A DNA stretch of 64,000 bases, from NCBI GenBank assembly GCA_038529355.1, contig JBCBDU010000002.1, positions 89,543 through 153,542 of the forward strand, read 5' to 3'. The position numbers were made by a program, and so were the translations under genes. The notes beneath the pieces were generated by a model. That model was given only the letters and a program-made list of their open reading frames with translations. It made no database searches and had not been told where the DNA came from. Source of the DNA: CALBPI01 sp038529355 (lineage in GTDB: Bacteria; Pseudomonadota; Gammaproteobacteria; Steroidobacterales; Woeseiaceae). Positions 50,650-59,905 of the stretch are shown in pieces. The first letter of the stretch is position 1, and each line of letters begins with the position of its first letter.

Positions 50650-53095
50650 GTAACGGATCAAGCGCACGTTGCGCATCGAAACCTTGCAATAACCAAGATC
50701 GCAATAGTGAACAACACGTTAGAAATCGGAGAATCAGCCTTACTGCGCTGTCAGCCTGACAGATCAACGTACCGGCCAAGTCGCCGTAACCGTGACGGCC
50801 TGGAAGGGTTCATAGCTGTTTGCTTTCTCGCTAGTTTGACGGGTTGCGCTTCAACACCGACAGCACTAACGATGGTCAACCCGGGAACGTCAGACGGTAA
50901 CACTCACGAAATACTGGTGGCGACCAACCGTACCGCGGTTGACGAACCGCTGCAGCGTTATGCGGACGGCCGTGCAATCATGCTTTCGATCGACAACGTT
51001 TCAGTTTGGGTTCCCGATAATCGCAACCCTGGCTCCGTCGTCGTTCCGTCACGAAAAAAACCGGATCCAACCCGACAATTCGGAGTCACGCAGTTCGCAT
51101 CCCTAGGGCACAATGACTTTGTCGATCTATTAAATCGGCGCATGTCAGCCATAGGTAAAAACAACACTGTGCTGCTGTTCGTGCACGGCTACAACGTTTC
51201 TTACGCCGACGGTATCTACCGCATGGCGCAAATGACGGCTGATTTCGACAGCAACGCTGTGCCCGTGCTGTTTTCGTGGCCATCTTCCGGTCGATTGCTC
51301 GGTTACCTCTACGATCGCGACAGCGTGCAGTTCGCGCGCGACGATTTAGCGCAACTAATATTGCTGATTGCCGAGTCAGACGCAGACTCGATCTTCCTGA
51401 TGGGACATTCGATGGGCACGATGCTAGTCATGGAGACACTTCGGCAACTCAGTCTGTCCAACGAGCGTCACGCACTAGGCATGATCTCACCGTTGGTACT
51501 GGCGTCGCCAGACATCGATACGGACGTATTTCGGTCACAACTAAACACGCTGATCCACAGACCTGAGCCGTTTGTGGTGTTTGTCGCCAAAGACGACAAC
51601 GCTTTGCGTTTATCGCAGAAGATCCGTGGCGGTCACGCGCGAATCGGCGAAGGCGTAAATATTCCCGAACTACAAGAACAAGGTATCGCAGTGATCGACC
51701 TGTCGAACGTTGAACTAGGCAATGGCACGCAGCACTCAGCATTCGCATCATCGCCAACGCTGATCAAAATCATGTCGCAGGCAGCCGTAGCCGAAGACAC
51801 ACTGACTGATGCGAACGCGTCTGAGCAACGTTCGCCGCTTGAGTCGATCGGCGACTTCACACGCGGGATACTGTAACGGATCAAGCGCACGTTGCGCATC
51901 GAAACCTTGCAATAACCAAGATCGCAATAGTGAACAACACGTTAGAAATCGGAGAATCAGCCTTACTGCGCTGTCAGCCTGACAGATCAACGTACCGGCC
52001 AAGTCGCCGTAACCGTGACGGCCTGGAAGGGTTCATAGCTGTTTGCTTTCTCGCTAGTTTGACGGGTTGCGCTTCAACACCGACAGCACTAACGATGGTC
52101 AACCCGGGAACGTCAGACGGTAACACTCACGAAATACTGGTGGCGACCAACCGTACCGCGGTTGACGAACCGCTGCAGCGTTATGCGGACGGCCGTGCAA
52201 TCATGCTTTCGATCGACAACGTTTCAGTTTGGGTTCCCGATAATCGCAACCCTGGCTCCGTCGTCGTTCCGTCACGAAAAAAACCGGATCCAACCCGACA
52301 ATTCGGAGTCACGCAGTTCGCATCCCTAGGGCACAATGACTTTGTCGATCTATTAAATCGGCGCATGTCAGCCATAGGTAAAAACAACACTGTGCTGCTG
52401 TTCGTGCACGGCTACAACGTTTCTTACGCCGACGGTATCTACCGCATGGCGCAAATGACGGCTGATTTCGACAGCAACGCTGTGCCCGTGCTGTTTTCGT
52501 GGCCATCTTCCGGTCGATTGCTCGGTTACCTCTACGATCGCGACAGCGTGCAGTTCGCGCGCGACGATTTAGCGCAACTAATATTGCTGATTGCCGAGTC
52601 AGACGCAGACTCGATCTTCCTGATGGGACATTCGATGGGCACGATGCTAGTCATGGAGACACTTCGGCAACTCAGTCTGTCCAACGAGCGTCACGCACTA
52701 GGCATGATCTCACCGTTGGTACTGGCGTCGCCAGACATCGATACGGACGTATTTCGGTCACAACTAAACACGCTGATCCACAGACCTGAGCCGTTTGTGG
52801 TGTTTGTCGCCAAAGACGACAACGCTTTGCGTTTATCGCAGAAGATCCGTGGCGGTCACGCGCGAATCGGCGAAGGCGTAAATATTCCCGAACTACAAGA
52901 ACAAGGTATCGCAGTGATCGACCTGTCGAACGTTGAACTAGGCAATGGCACGCAGCACTCAGCATTCGCATCATCGCCAACGCTGATCAAAATCATGTCG
53001 CAGGCAGCCGTAGCCGAAGACACACTGACTGATGCGAACGCGTCTGAGCAACGTTCGCCGCTTGAGTCGATCGGCGACTTCACACGCGGGATACT
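50650..53095 (+). repeat. Perfect tandem duplication, two 1223-bp units
   Basis: Unit 1 is 50650-51872 and unit 2 is 51873-53095. I found no difference between them on reading; translations agree in every frame compared. The outer boundaries share only one base (G) at the junction, so no long flanking homology or insertion sequence explains it. Each unit holds 57 bases of upstream sequence plus all but the last 11 sense codons and the stop of the hydrolase gene. Identity implies a very recent event or an assembly artefact. Confidence 0.95.
50707..51876 (+). CDS. DUF900-type alpha/beta-hydrolase lipoprotein, copy 1 (C-terminally shortened)
   Basis: 389 residues starting at a GTG. A hydrophobic segment ends in the lipobox SLTGC near residue 47, after an unusually long, Arg-rich N-terminus. 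The hydrolase core follows: ILVATNR, VLLFVHGYNVSYADGIYR (oxyanion region), VLFSWPSSG, and the nucleophile elbow MGHSMGT, with further Asp and His positions downstream (FVAKDDNALRLS). These are features of the DUF900 branch of the alpha/beta-hydrolases. The substrate is unknown. In this copy the duplication junction creates a TAA directly after GFTRGIL-equivalent residues (TRGIL), removing the 11 residues present at the end of copy 2. The hydrolase core is intact, so it may still be active. Confidence 0.85.
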   Translation: MNNTLEIGESALLRCQPDRSTYRPSRRNRDGLEGFIAVCFLASLTGCASTPTALTMVNPGTSDGNTHEILVATNRTAVDEPLQRYADGRAIMLSIDNVSVWVPDNRNPGSVVVPSRKKPDPTRQFGVTQFASLGHNDFVDLLNRRMSAIGKNNTVLLFVHGYNVSYADGIYRMAQMTADFDSNAVPVLFSWPSSGRLLGYLYDRDSVQFARDDLAQLILLIAESDADSIFLMGHSMGTMLVMETLRQLSLSNERHALGMISPLVLASPDIDTDVFRSQLNTLIHRPEPFVVFVAKDDNALRLSQKIRGGHARIGEGVNIPELQEQGIAVIDLSNVELGNGTQHSAFASSPTLIKIMSQAAVAEDTLTDANASEQRSPLESIGDFTRGIL

Positions 53096-53132
53096 GCATC
53101 TGCCAAAGCGTGCCCTGACCTCTGACGAATAG
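51930..53132 (+). CDS. DUF900-type alpha/beta-hydrolase lipoprotein, copy 2 (full length)
   Basis: 400 residues, identical to copy 1 through residue 389, then HLPKRALTSDE before the natural stop. This is the original 3' end of the gene. Lipobox SLTGC, VHGYN motif and GHSMG nucleophile elbow are as in copy 1. Its upstream region is the last part of copy 1 plus the duplicated 57 bases, so any promoter lying further upstream serves copy 1 and reaches copy 2 only by read-through. The next gene starts about 30 bases later on the same strand. Confidence 0.87.
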   Translation: MNNTLEIGESALLRCQPDRSTYRPSRRNRDGLEGFIAVCFLASLTGCASTPTALTMVNPGTSDGNTHEILVATNRTAVDEPLQRYADGRAIMLSIDNVSVWVPDNRNPGSVVVPSRKKPDPTRQFGVTQFASLGHNDFVDLLNRRMSAIGKNNTVLLFVHGYNVSYADGIYRMAQMTADFDSNAVPVLFSWPSSGRLLGYLYDRDSVQFARDDLAQLILLIAESDADSIFLMGHSMGTMLVMETLRQLSLSNERHALGMISPLVLASPDIDTDVFRSQLNTLIHRPEPFVVFVAKDDNALRLSQKIRGGHARIGEGVNIPELQEQGIAVIDLSNVELGNGTQHSAFASSPTLIKIMSQAAVAEDTLTDANASEQRSPLESIGDFTRGILHLPKRALTSDE

Positions 53133-53164
53133 CGCCAAAACACCTAACTATGGAGCCAAACAAA

Positions 53165-53635
53165 ATGACACATCCACAATCGCTAGCACTTAAAACCGCC
53201 GCCATTCTATGGATTGTCTGGGGCTTGGTCCACGCACTCGCTGGAGTCATCGTGATTTCGTCAGACGCATCGGGCGGTTTCCAAGGGATCGCCGATGCCG
53301 TTGACCCGGATTTGCTATTGGCCAACTACCACGCGGCGGTCGGTGGCATCTTGAATCAGCACGGTTGGAACCTGCTATGGGGCGGCTTTGTCACTATCGT
53401 CGGTGCTGTATTCATCTGGCGGCAAAACATCACCGCCATTTGGGTCACCGCGATGGTCGGTGGCTTGCTTGATATCGGCTATCTCGTGTTTGTGGACATA
53501 CCCGGCTATGTGAAGATCGTACCTGGCACGCTTATGACCGTGATTTCCGGTACCGCAATCCTCCTGACATTCTGGGTATGGATCGCTCTCGAACGTAAGA
53601 CAAGTGCCGGCACACGATCTTCCGTGCGCAGCTAA
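53165..53635 (+). CDS. Small four-helix inner-membrane protein
   Basis: 156 residues from ATG 53165, preferred because GGAG (53152-53155) precedes it at good spacing; ATG 53150 would add five residues. Four hydrophobic helices are visible (ILWIVWGLVHALAGVIVI; GWNLLWGGFVTIVGAVFIW; IWVTAMVGGLLDIGYLVFV; VPGTLMTVISGTAILLTFWV). There are no charged catalytic motifs. The family is not recognised; it resembles small DoxX-like or DUF-type membrane proteins in shape only. It follows the duplicated hydrolase and is convergent with the LysR gene. Confidence 0.72.
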   Translation: MTHPQSLALKTAAILWIVWGLVHALAGVIVISSDASGGFQGIADAVDPDLLLANYHAAVGGILNQHGWNLLWGGFVTIVGAVFIWRQNITAIWVTAMVGGLLDIGYLVFVDIPGYVKIVPGTLMTVISGTAILLTFWVWIALERKTSAGTRSSVRS

Positions 53636-53647
53636 CATCGCGCTTGC

Positions 53648-54526
53648 TTACAACTGCCCTGCATGAACTGCCTTGATGGCCGCGAGGAAGGCTCGCACTT
53701 TTGCGGAACGGTGCATATCCACGTGGGTTACGCGCCAGGATCGAACCATCCAGGTTTTCATGGATGGCCTGATCTCCACCATCCCCTTATGCCGCTGTGC
53801 AACCGCGTGAGGAATAAAACCGATGCCTAGGCCGCCGAGTATCGCCTGCTCCGCAGTTTCGAAATCATTGAAGCGCAACTGAATCCGGTCGGCCGGCACA
53901 GACTTGGCCATCCACAGCAAGAATGGCGATTTGGAGTGTCGAGCCTCAGTTGATCCGATGAACGTATGTTCGGCATAGTCCTTGCGATGCTCTGGTCTGC
54001 CATTGCGCTTGACGTAGTCTGCCGAGGCAAACAATCCCAGCGTCTTGTCGACAAACGGTGCGACGACCTGATCTGGATGATCAGGCTTCGCGCCGGCGCG
54101 GAACGCGATATCCGCCTCGCCGTACTCCAGTCGTGACAACGTTTCGCCAGCGACGACGTGCACTTTCATATCGGGATGCTCATGAGTATAGTGCCGAACG
54201 ACGGGCAAAAGATCTGGCACCAACAGATCAAGGGTAGCAACAACCAGTTCCCCCTGCAGGTGATCAGCCTGCGTCTTGACGATACGCTTTAGCTCCAGGA
54301 AGCGAGCATCTGCCAGGTCCGCAACGCGTCGCAGCTCCAAACCTAAATCAGTAGGCGTGTAACCGTTCTTCGCTCGGATGAACAGCTTGGCACCGTAGTC
54401 TTTTTCCAGCTGTTCAATGTGGCGAATGACCGTTGCGCGATGGATGCCCAACTCGTCCGCTGCGGCGCTTACCGTGCCCAGTTTCGCAACATGTGCTGCC
54501 GTGTGGATTTCGTTCCAGTTTGCCAT
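53648..54526 (-). CDS. LysR-family transcriptional regulator
   Basis: 292 residues, the usual length. The N-terminal winged helix-turn-helix is clear (HVAKLGTVSAAADELGIHRA, TVIRHIEQLEKDYGAKLFIR), followed by a LysR substrate-binding domain (GELVVATLDLLVPDLLPVVR, EADIAFRAGAKPDHPDQV, EQAILGGLGIGFIPHAVAQR). The N-terminus is slightly unusual: the start MANWNEIHTAAHVAKLG is that of the LysR group containing ArgP/DhcR-like family members. Targets are unknown. An inverted repeat about 80 bases upstream (54602-54616) could be its own binding site. Confidence 0.9.
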   Translation of the reverse strand: MANWNEIHTAAHVAKLGTVSAAADELGIHRATVIRHIEQLEKDYGAKLFIRAKNGYTPTDLGLELRRVADLADARFLELKRIVKTQADHLQGELVVATLDLLVPDLLPVVRHYTHEHPDMKVHVVAGETLSRLEYGEADIAFRAGAKPDHPDQVVAPFVDKTLGLFASADYVKRNGRPEHRKDYAEHTFIGSTEARHSKSPFLLWMAKSVPADRIQLRFNDFETAEQAILGGLGIGFIPHAVAQRHKGMVEIRPSMKTWMVRSWRVTHVDMHRSAKVRAFLAAIKAVHAGQL

Positions 54527-54601
54527 CAGTAAGTTCCGTCGAAGACTAGAAAAGCCGCCGACATGTTAGGGTTGGACGACAACTACAACAATACACATCT
54601 A

Positions 54602-54616
54602 CGCACATCAGGTGCG
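54602..54616. promoter_or_regulatory. Inverted repeat upstream of the LysR gene
   Basis: CGCAC-ATCAG-GTGCG, preceded by T and followed by CA, giving a T-N11-A-like palindrome of the type bound by LysR regulators. It is 76 bases before the LysR start codon. A second, unrelated hairpin (GCGGATC/GATCCGC, 54668-54691) lies between it and the next gene. Both are low-certainty calls. Confidence 0.35.
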
Positions 54617-54735
54617 CAGATCTTAGGTATCAGCGCTGGCGCTTCGATTTTCAATTAACGGCCGTCGGCGGATCGCATTGCGCAGATCCGCATGCGCAAC
54701 GCATAGACAGGAAGTGACATGCGAGACAGCTAACT

Positions 54736-55065
54736 TCAGCTATCTTCCGGCTCATCCGCATGCGATACCGAATAGGCGTCGGCCACGTAGGCCGGGCCTT
54801 TCATGATGTGTACAACAAACGCACCGATTGCTATTGTGAACACAGCCGTTAGAAACGTGATGCCAATCGCGATGGCGAAGATGTCGACCAACTGAATGTG
54901 CTTCGCCGCATTAACACCGTGCGCGACCGGCCACAGCCGCACAATGACTGACAGCGACGCTACACCGAGTACACCAAGCAGCGTGATCCGTGGCAGCAAC
55001 AGCAATATCTTCACCTCGAGTCCACGAGGTGTCTTGCGGCCATGAATTTTGTTGAACCAGTTCAT
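54736..55065 (-). CDS. Small two-helix membrane protein
   Basis: 109 residues. Basic N-terminus (MNWFNKIHGRKTPRGLEVK), then three hydrophobic stretches, of which ITLLGVLGVASLSVIVRLW and FAIAIGITFLTAVFTIAIGA are the clearest transmembrane helices. It ends in a short acidic tail (SHADEPEDS). No known family or catalytic residue is recognised. It lies alone between the LysR gene and the divergent BNR-protein gene. The coding call rests on the membrane-protein composition and a clean start. Confidence 0.6.
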   Translation of the reverse strand: MNWFNKIHGRKTPRGLEVKILLLLPRITLLGVLGVASLSVIVRLWPVAHGVNAAKHIQLVDIFAIAIGITFLTAVFTIAIGAFVVHIMKGPAYVADAYSVSHADEPEDS

Positions 55066-55378
55066 TGATGCGTGCGCTCCGTTTGCCGGTGACCTAGCCT
55101 AGCCCATTTGTCGCTCGTGCTGCAGTAGCGCAACTGTCCTCTAAGGTCGTTTCGATGCCAGCATCGAATGGATGCACAGCGCGCAGTGACAATAAGCCAA
55201 ACCGTTCGCTCGATAGCAGCTCTCGATCTTGCTTCTGGCCACATCGCGAACACTGCGTAACGCCTCACGCGTAAAAAGGACTTACCGCTATGAGTCATGG
55301 CTGACAATCACAGTCTCGCAGACACCCAACGCAATCCCCGCTACACTAGCCGGTAAACTCCAACAAAAAGGGTGCGCC
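55066..55378. other. Intergenic region (313 bp) before the BNR-propeller gene
   Basis: Spacer between two divergent genes. The open frame of the BNR gene runs back to 55229, but the protein-like start is at 55379. A TACACT (55342-55347) could be a -10 element; no good -35 was found. Nothing else was recognised. Confidence 0.4.
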
Positions 55379-58300
55379 ATGATGCCGCTGCTTCGCTTTG
55401 TCTCGCTGGGTCTTTTGATTGCTACGCTGCACATGCCGAACACGGCGCTCGCCGAGGACGATGCGCACCCGCTGGCCAGCCTGCCGCTGCGCACGATCGG
55501 ACCGGCGCTGATCTCCGGACGCATCGCCGATTTCGCCGTGCACCCCGAACACAAACACGTCTACTACGCCGCCATCGCATCGGGCGGTCTGTTCAAGACA
55601 GAGAACAATGGCACGACGTGGACATCGCTGTTTGATGGCGAGGCCTCGTACGCCCTGGGCGTCGTCGAGCTCGACCCTTCAGATCCGAACGTCGTCTGGG
55701 TTGGCAGCGGCGAAAACAACGCACAGCGCAGCGTCGGCTACGGCGATGGCGTCTACAAATCGCTGGATAGCGGTGCGACCTGGACGAACGTTGGCCTGAA
55801 AGACTCCGGCCACATCAGCAAGATCTGGATTGATCCCGAAGACTCGGACACGGTGCTGGTTGCCGCGCAAGGCCCGCTGTGGAGTGACGGTGGCGATCGC
55901 GGTTTGTACAAAACGACCGATGGCGGCGCGACATGGAGTCGCATTCTTGAAGTCGATAAACACACCGGCATCAACGAATTCGTCGTGGACCCGCGCGACA
56001 GCGATCGCATCGTGGCATCGAGCTATCAGCGCCGCCGGCACGTCTGGACGCTGATCAACGGCGGTCCGGGCAGCGGTATCCATCGCACCGAAGACGGTGG
56101 TGAGACCTGGACGAAAGTCACTGCCGGACTGCCGAACTCCAACATGGGTCGCATTGGATTGGCGGGCGCGGCATCGGCGCCAGATCGCATCTACGCGATC
56201 ATCGAAGGCAGCGATGACGAGCAAGGCATCTACCACTCCAGCGACTTCGGCTTACGCTGGGAAAAGCGCTCCGGCCACATGACGACCAGCCCGCAATATT
56301 ACAACGAATTAGTCGTAGACCCGGCTAACGCCGATCGCGTGTTCTCGCCGGACACGTTCACCTTTGTCACCGAAGACGGCGGTCGCTCATGGAGCCGGTT
56401 AGGCGTTGACCATCGCCACGTTGATGACCACGCGCTGTGGGTCGATCCGGATCTGCCGGCGCACCTGATCATTGGCGGCGACGGCGGCATTTACGAAACG
56501 TTTGATAATGGTGCCAACTGGCGTCACATCGGCAACCTGCCGGTCGCGCAGTTCTATCGCATTCAGCCCGACTACGCCGAGCCGTTTTACAACGTGTGTG
56601 GTGGCACGCAGGATAACAACTCGCTGTGCGGCCCGTCGCGCACGACGCTCGTGCACGGCATCACGAACGCCGACTGGAACCTGATCCTGTTCGGTGACGG
56701 CTACGAGCCGCAGTTCGATCCCGAAGACCCGGACATCATCTACACGCAATATCAGTACGGCGGTCTCGCGCGCTACAACAAGAAAAGCGGTGAGCGCATG
56801 TTCATCGCACCGCACCCGGCCAGCGGCGAGAACGGCTACAAGTGGAACTGGAGCACGCCGATCATCGTCAGCCCGCACAACAGCAAGCGGCTGTATTACG
56901 CCGCCGAGAAACTGTTCCGCTCCGATGATCGCGGCAATAGCTGGCGCGCCGTGAGCCCGGACCTGACGCGACAGCTCGACCGCAACGCGCTGGACGTCAT
57001 GGGGCGCGTCTGGAGCGTCGACGCAGTGGCCAAAAACAATTCGACGTCGATCTACGGTGCAGCCATTGCGCTGTCGGAAAGCGACCTCGAGGAAGGCCTG
57101 ATCTACGTCGGCACCGATGACGGCGTCATGAACGTCACCGAGGATAGCGGCGAGAACTGGCGACGCGTGGATTCGATCCGCGGTGTGCCGGACATGAGCC
57201 TGATCGAAGATGTGGTTGCATCATTGCATGACGCCGATGTCGCCTACATGACCATCGACAATCACAAGCGCGGCGACTACAAACCGTATGTATTGAAGAC
57301 CGAAAACCGCGGACGCAGCTGGTCGCTGATTTCCGGCAACCTGCCCGCGCGCGGTTCCGCGCATACGATTGTCGAGGATCATGTCGATCCAAACCTGCTG
57401 TTCGTCGGCACCGAGTTCGGCTTGTTCTTCACGCAGGATCGCGGTGCGACGTGGCATCCGCTGAAAGCCAACTTCCCGACCATTGCTGTTCGCGATATCG
57501 AGATTCAACGCCGCGAGAATGATCTGGTGGTTGGCACGTTCGGTCGCGGGATCTATATTCTGGACGACTACACGCCGCTGCGCACCAAAGCGCGTGACGT
57601 CAAACCGACGCACCTGTTCGACGTGCGCGATGCTTGGTCGTACATCGTCGGCGACAAAACCGGTGTCGGTCAAAAAGGCTTCCGCGGTGCGGAGTTCTAT
57701 ACCGCCGACAACCCGCCGTTCGGCGCCGTGTTCACTTACCGTTTAGCCGAAGGCATTGAAACCACCCGCGAGCGTCGCTTGAAAGCTGAGTCGGAAATCG
57801 AGAAAGCTGGCCGCGATACGCCGTATCCGTCATGGGATGCGCTGCGCGCTGAAGATCGAGAAGATGCGCCAGCCGTGGTGCTGATCGTGCGTGATGCTGA
57901 GGGCAACGTGGTTCGACAGGTTGCCGGGGAAACATCAGCAGGTTTGCACCGCACCGCGTGGGACCTGCGCCTGCCCGCGCCGGACCCGATCACCCTGGCA
58001 ACGCCGGACTTCCGTCCGCCATGGGCCAGCGATCCGGAAGGCCCGTTGGTGGCACCGGGCCAATACAGCGTCAGCCTCGCGATTCGCGACAACGGCAAAC
58101 TACGCACGGTTTCTGACGCCAAGACATTCACCGTCAAGTCACTGGCGCAAGGCAAAGACACCAGCAGTGATTTGAGCAACGTCGTTGCGTTCCAGCGCAA
58201 AGCCGGTGAGCTGTATCGAGCCGTGACAGGTGCTGGTGCAATGGCCGGCGAGATGGGGCAACGTATCGAACATTTGAAGGTAGCGATCCCTCGCACGCCG

Positions 58301-58633
58301 TCGGCGAACGACGCGTTGCTCGAACAACTGCGAGCCATCGAGACGCGACTGGATGACGCGGCTGTGTTGTTGAACGGTGATAGCACTGTTGCATCACGCA
58401 ACGAACCTACACCGTGGTCTGTCTCACGACGCGCCGGTGCCGTGTATGGCTTGCTGCTGAACGTGCGCCAGGATGTACCGGCGATGTATGAGCAGTCGTA
58501 TCAGATCGCTGCCGAGGAATTCCGCGGCGTGTTGGCGACGCTGAAACAGATCAATGCTGATCTGGAAGCGATGGAGCAAACGCTTGAAGGATTGGGAGCG
58601 CCATATACGCCGGGACGGGTACCGAACTGGTAA
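55379..58633 (+). CDS. Secreted sortilin-like BNR/Asp-box beta-propeller protein
   Basis: 1084 residues from ATG 55379 (second ATG at 55382), with AGGG as ribosome site and signal MMPLLRFVSLGLLIATLHMP ending NTALA. At least eight Asp-box blades are seen: TENNGTTWTSL, SLDSGATWTNV, TTDGGATWSRI, TEDGGETWTKV, TEDGGRSWSRL, TFDNGANWRHI, TEDSGENWRRV, TENRGRSWSLI, TQDRGATWHPL. This is the VPS10/sortilin-like glycosyl-hydrolase-fold family common in secreted proteomes of marine bacteria; most members have no proven catalytic activity. The C-terminal part (~700-1084) has an FlgD-like Ig domain (GNVVRQVAGETSAGLHRTAW, DLRLPAP) and a helical tail. Two intrinsic terminators follow. Confidence 0.88.
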   Translation: MMPLLRFVSLGLLIATLHMPNTALAEDDAHPLASLPLRTIGPALISGRIADFAVHPEHKHVYYAAIASGGLFKTENNGTTWTSLFDGEASYALGVVELDPSDPNVVWVGSGENNAQRSVGYGDGVYKSLDSGATWTNVGLKDSGHISKIWIDPEDSDTVLVAAQGPLWSDGGDRGLYKTTDGGATWSRILEVDKHTGINEFVVDPRDSDRIVASSYQRRRHVWTLINGGPGSGIHRTEDGGETWTKVTAGLPNSNMGRIGLAGAASAPDRIYAIIEGSDDEQGIYHSSDFGLRWEKRSGHMTTSPQYYNELVVDPANADRVFSPDTFTFVTEDGGRSWSRLGVDHRHVDDHALWVDPDLPAHLIIGGDGGIYETFDNGANWRHIGNLPVAQFYRIQPDYAEPFYNVCGGTQDNNSLCGPSRTTLVHGITNADWNLILFGDGYEPQFDPEDPDIIYTQYQYGGLARYNKKSGERMFIAPHPASGENGYKWNWSTPIIVSPHNSKRLYYAAEKLFRSDDRGNSWRAVSPDLTRQLDRNALDVMGRVWSVDAVAKNNSTSIYGAAIALSESDLEEGLIYVGTDDGVMNVTEDSGENWRRVDSIRGVPDMSLIEDVVASLHDADVAYMTIDNHKRGDYKPYVLKTENRGRSWSLISGNLPARGSAHTIVEDHVDPNLLFVGTEFGLFFTQDRGATWHPLKANFPTIAVRDIEIQRRENDLVVGTFGRGIYILDDYTPLRTKARDVKPTHLFDVRDAWSYIVGDKTGVGQKGFRGAEFYTADNPPFGAVFTYRLAEGIETTRERRLKAESEIEKAGRDTPYPSWDALRAEDREDAPAVVLIVRDAEGNVVRQVAGETSAGLHRTAWDLRLPAPDPITLATPDFRPPWASDPEGPLVAPGQYSVSLAIRDNGKLRTVSDAKTFTVKSLAQGKDTSSDLSNVVAFQRKAGELYRAVTGAGAMAGEMGQRIEHLKVAIPRTPSANDALLEQLRAIETRLDDAAVLLNGDSTVASRNEPTPWSVSRRAGAVYGLLLNVRQDVPAMYEQSYQIAAEEFRGVLATLKQINADLEAMEQTLEGLGAPYTPGRVPNW

Positions 58634-58669
58634 GTTTCGGCGCTAAAATTCTTTGCTAGTTTGAAAAGA

Positions 58670-58706
58670 GCCTCTCGCATCGCATCCGGTGCGAGAGGCT
58701 TTTTTT
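58670..58706 (+). terminator. Strong intrinsic terminator after the BNR-propeller gene
   Basis: Perfect 10-bp stem GCCTCTCGCA (58670-58679) with TGCGAGAGGC (58690-58699), ten-base loop, followed by seven T. It sits 36 bases after the stop codon. Confidence 0.95.
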
Positions 58707-58769
58707 CTGGCGCGGGTATCGCAGCGCGTCGGAGTGTTAGCGCGCACCCGCTTGGTAAGCCAATAAATC

Positions 58770-58794
58770 GCCCCGCCTTTCGGTGGGGCTTTTT
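58770..58794 (+). terminator. Second intrinsic terminator in tandem
   Basis: Stem GCCCCGCC (58770-58777) with GGTGGGGC (58782-58789), TTTC loop, followed by five T. It backs up the terminator 70 bases upstream and may also insulate the convergent gene at 58926. Confidence 0.9.
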
Positions 58795-58925
58795 ACTACC
58801 GGCCATAAAGTGCCATCGTGAATCCTCGATTCCGCATCAGTTGATGGTCGATGAACTTGACGCGGTACCTAAACCCTTCGCATCAAGCCCAGCCGCAGAA
58901 CTTATCACTGCGGGAGAGCGACTGC

Positions 58926-59465
58926 TCACCACATCAAATCGTCAGGGATCTCATGATCCGCATAGAAGTCATCGTCGGCATCACTATTGGTTTCTTGCCG
59001 ATGAACCACGGCGGCCCGATCCCGTTGTTCGATCTTGTCAGCGATCGCCATAGGAACCAGTTCATAGCCTTCGCCCAACTGAACAATAGCCAGCACCCCA
59101 CTAACCAACTGATCGCGAATTTGCGGCGAGACATGCACCTTTTTGATTTTCTTGCCGTGGCTAAAGTTATACCCAACGGCATCTTCTGCATCACTTTTTG
59201 GCAGCTTATTGAGATCAATAAGCTGTTTGATCTGCGCCTGGATCGCTTTGGCCTTCGCCGCAGCTTGCCGCTCTTCGTTTAGCTTTCGATCATGCGCGAC
59301 TTTTTCGGCCTGTGCCTTGGCGGCGGCAAGCTTGGATTCATTCGTGACAACGCTCTCTTTTTGTTTGTGCCGCTTCTGGGCTTTGTGCTGGTCTTGTTTT
59401 GCCTTGCGGACTTTCTTGGCATCAACGACGCCAGCCTTCAGCAACTGATCCTGAAACGAACTCAT
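58926..59465 (-). CDS. yaiL: YaiL-family (DUF2058) protein
   Basis: 179 residues; AGGAG lies seven bases before ATG 59465. The N-terminal half is a highly charged helix (LLKAGVVDAKKVRKAKQDQH, KAQKRHKQKE, KAKAIQAQIKQLIDLNKLPK) and the C-terminal half a small alpha/beta domain (YNFSHGKKIKKVHVSPQIRD, ADKIEQRDRAAVV). This matches E. coli YaiL (179 aa) across its length. YaiL is described as a nucleoprotein-like, RNA-metabolism-associated protein of unclear function. It is monocistronic. Confidence 0.88.
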   Translation of the reverse strand: MSSFQDQLLKAGVVDAKKVRKAKQDQHKAQKRHKQKESVVTNESKLAAAKAQAEKVAHDRKLNEERQAAAKAKAIQAQIKQLIDLNKLPKSDAEDAVGYNFSHGKKIKKVHVSPQIRDQLVSGVLAIVQLGEGYELVPMAIADKIEQRDRAAVVHRQETNSDADDDFYADHEIPDDLMW

Positions 59466-59905
59466 GTACCAACTCCTATTTCACTGAACAACGAAGTGCT
59501 GATGACAGATGCTCAAACACTGCTGAACAGATGCTCCTTGCGGCACCTTATCCTAATACTTGGCGATCTGGAATCCGTAAGTTGCCATGTCGCGGCGATC
59601 AGAATTCACTCAAGACCCAAGCACCTTCAGCACCGGCAACAAGTCACTTTCGAACCACGAGTTTTTCTTTAACCAAATATTGTTTCGAGCACTAGGGTGT
59701 TGTAGCGGCAAGATCGCATCATCATGGCCGCCCCGGTTTTTGACTGTGTCGGTCAACGGCTTTGCATGATCTGCAAGATGCCAGGCGGCAGACGCAGAGA
59801 CAACATAGACGACAGCTGCGCATGGTCGATCATTCAGTTTATGACGTTATTTGTCTGACCGGATTTCTATGGATATCCTGCTAACCTGATAAAGCAAGGC
59901 CATTG
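59466..59905. other. Intergenic region (440 bp) before the module 2 kinase
   Basis: Divergent spacer. It contains the ribosome site of the yaiL-like gene at its left end and the candidate sigma motif TGACCGGATTT (59856-59866) near its right end. The several short frames inside have no coding character, and no repeat or RNA element was recognised in the middle. Confidence 0.5.
59856..59874 (+). promoter_or_regulatory. Candidate sigma-factor promoter motif before the module 2 kinase
   Basis: TGACCGGATTT (59856-59866) followed three bases later by TGGAT. The identical 11-mer followed four bases later by TGGAT occurs upstream of the lipoprotein gene at 63464. It lies 40 bases before the kinase start. 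Confidence 0.55.

Noticed and set aside
50420..50779. N-terminal extension of acpH to 50779
   Set aside because: The AcpH family starts at MNWLAHL (50419). The extension lies antisense to the duplicated hydrolase gene and recurs at 51748-52002 only because of the duplication.
50650..53095. Insertion sequence or integron explaining the duplication
   Set aside because: No transposase, terminal inverted repeats or target-site duplication; the junction shares a single base only.
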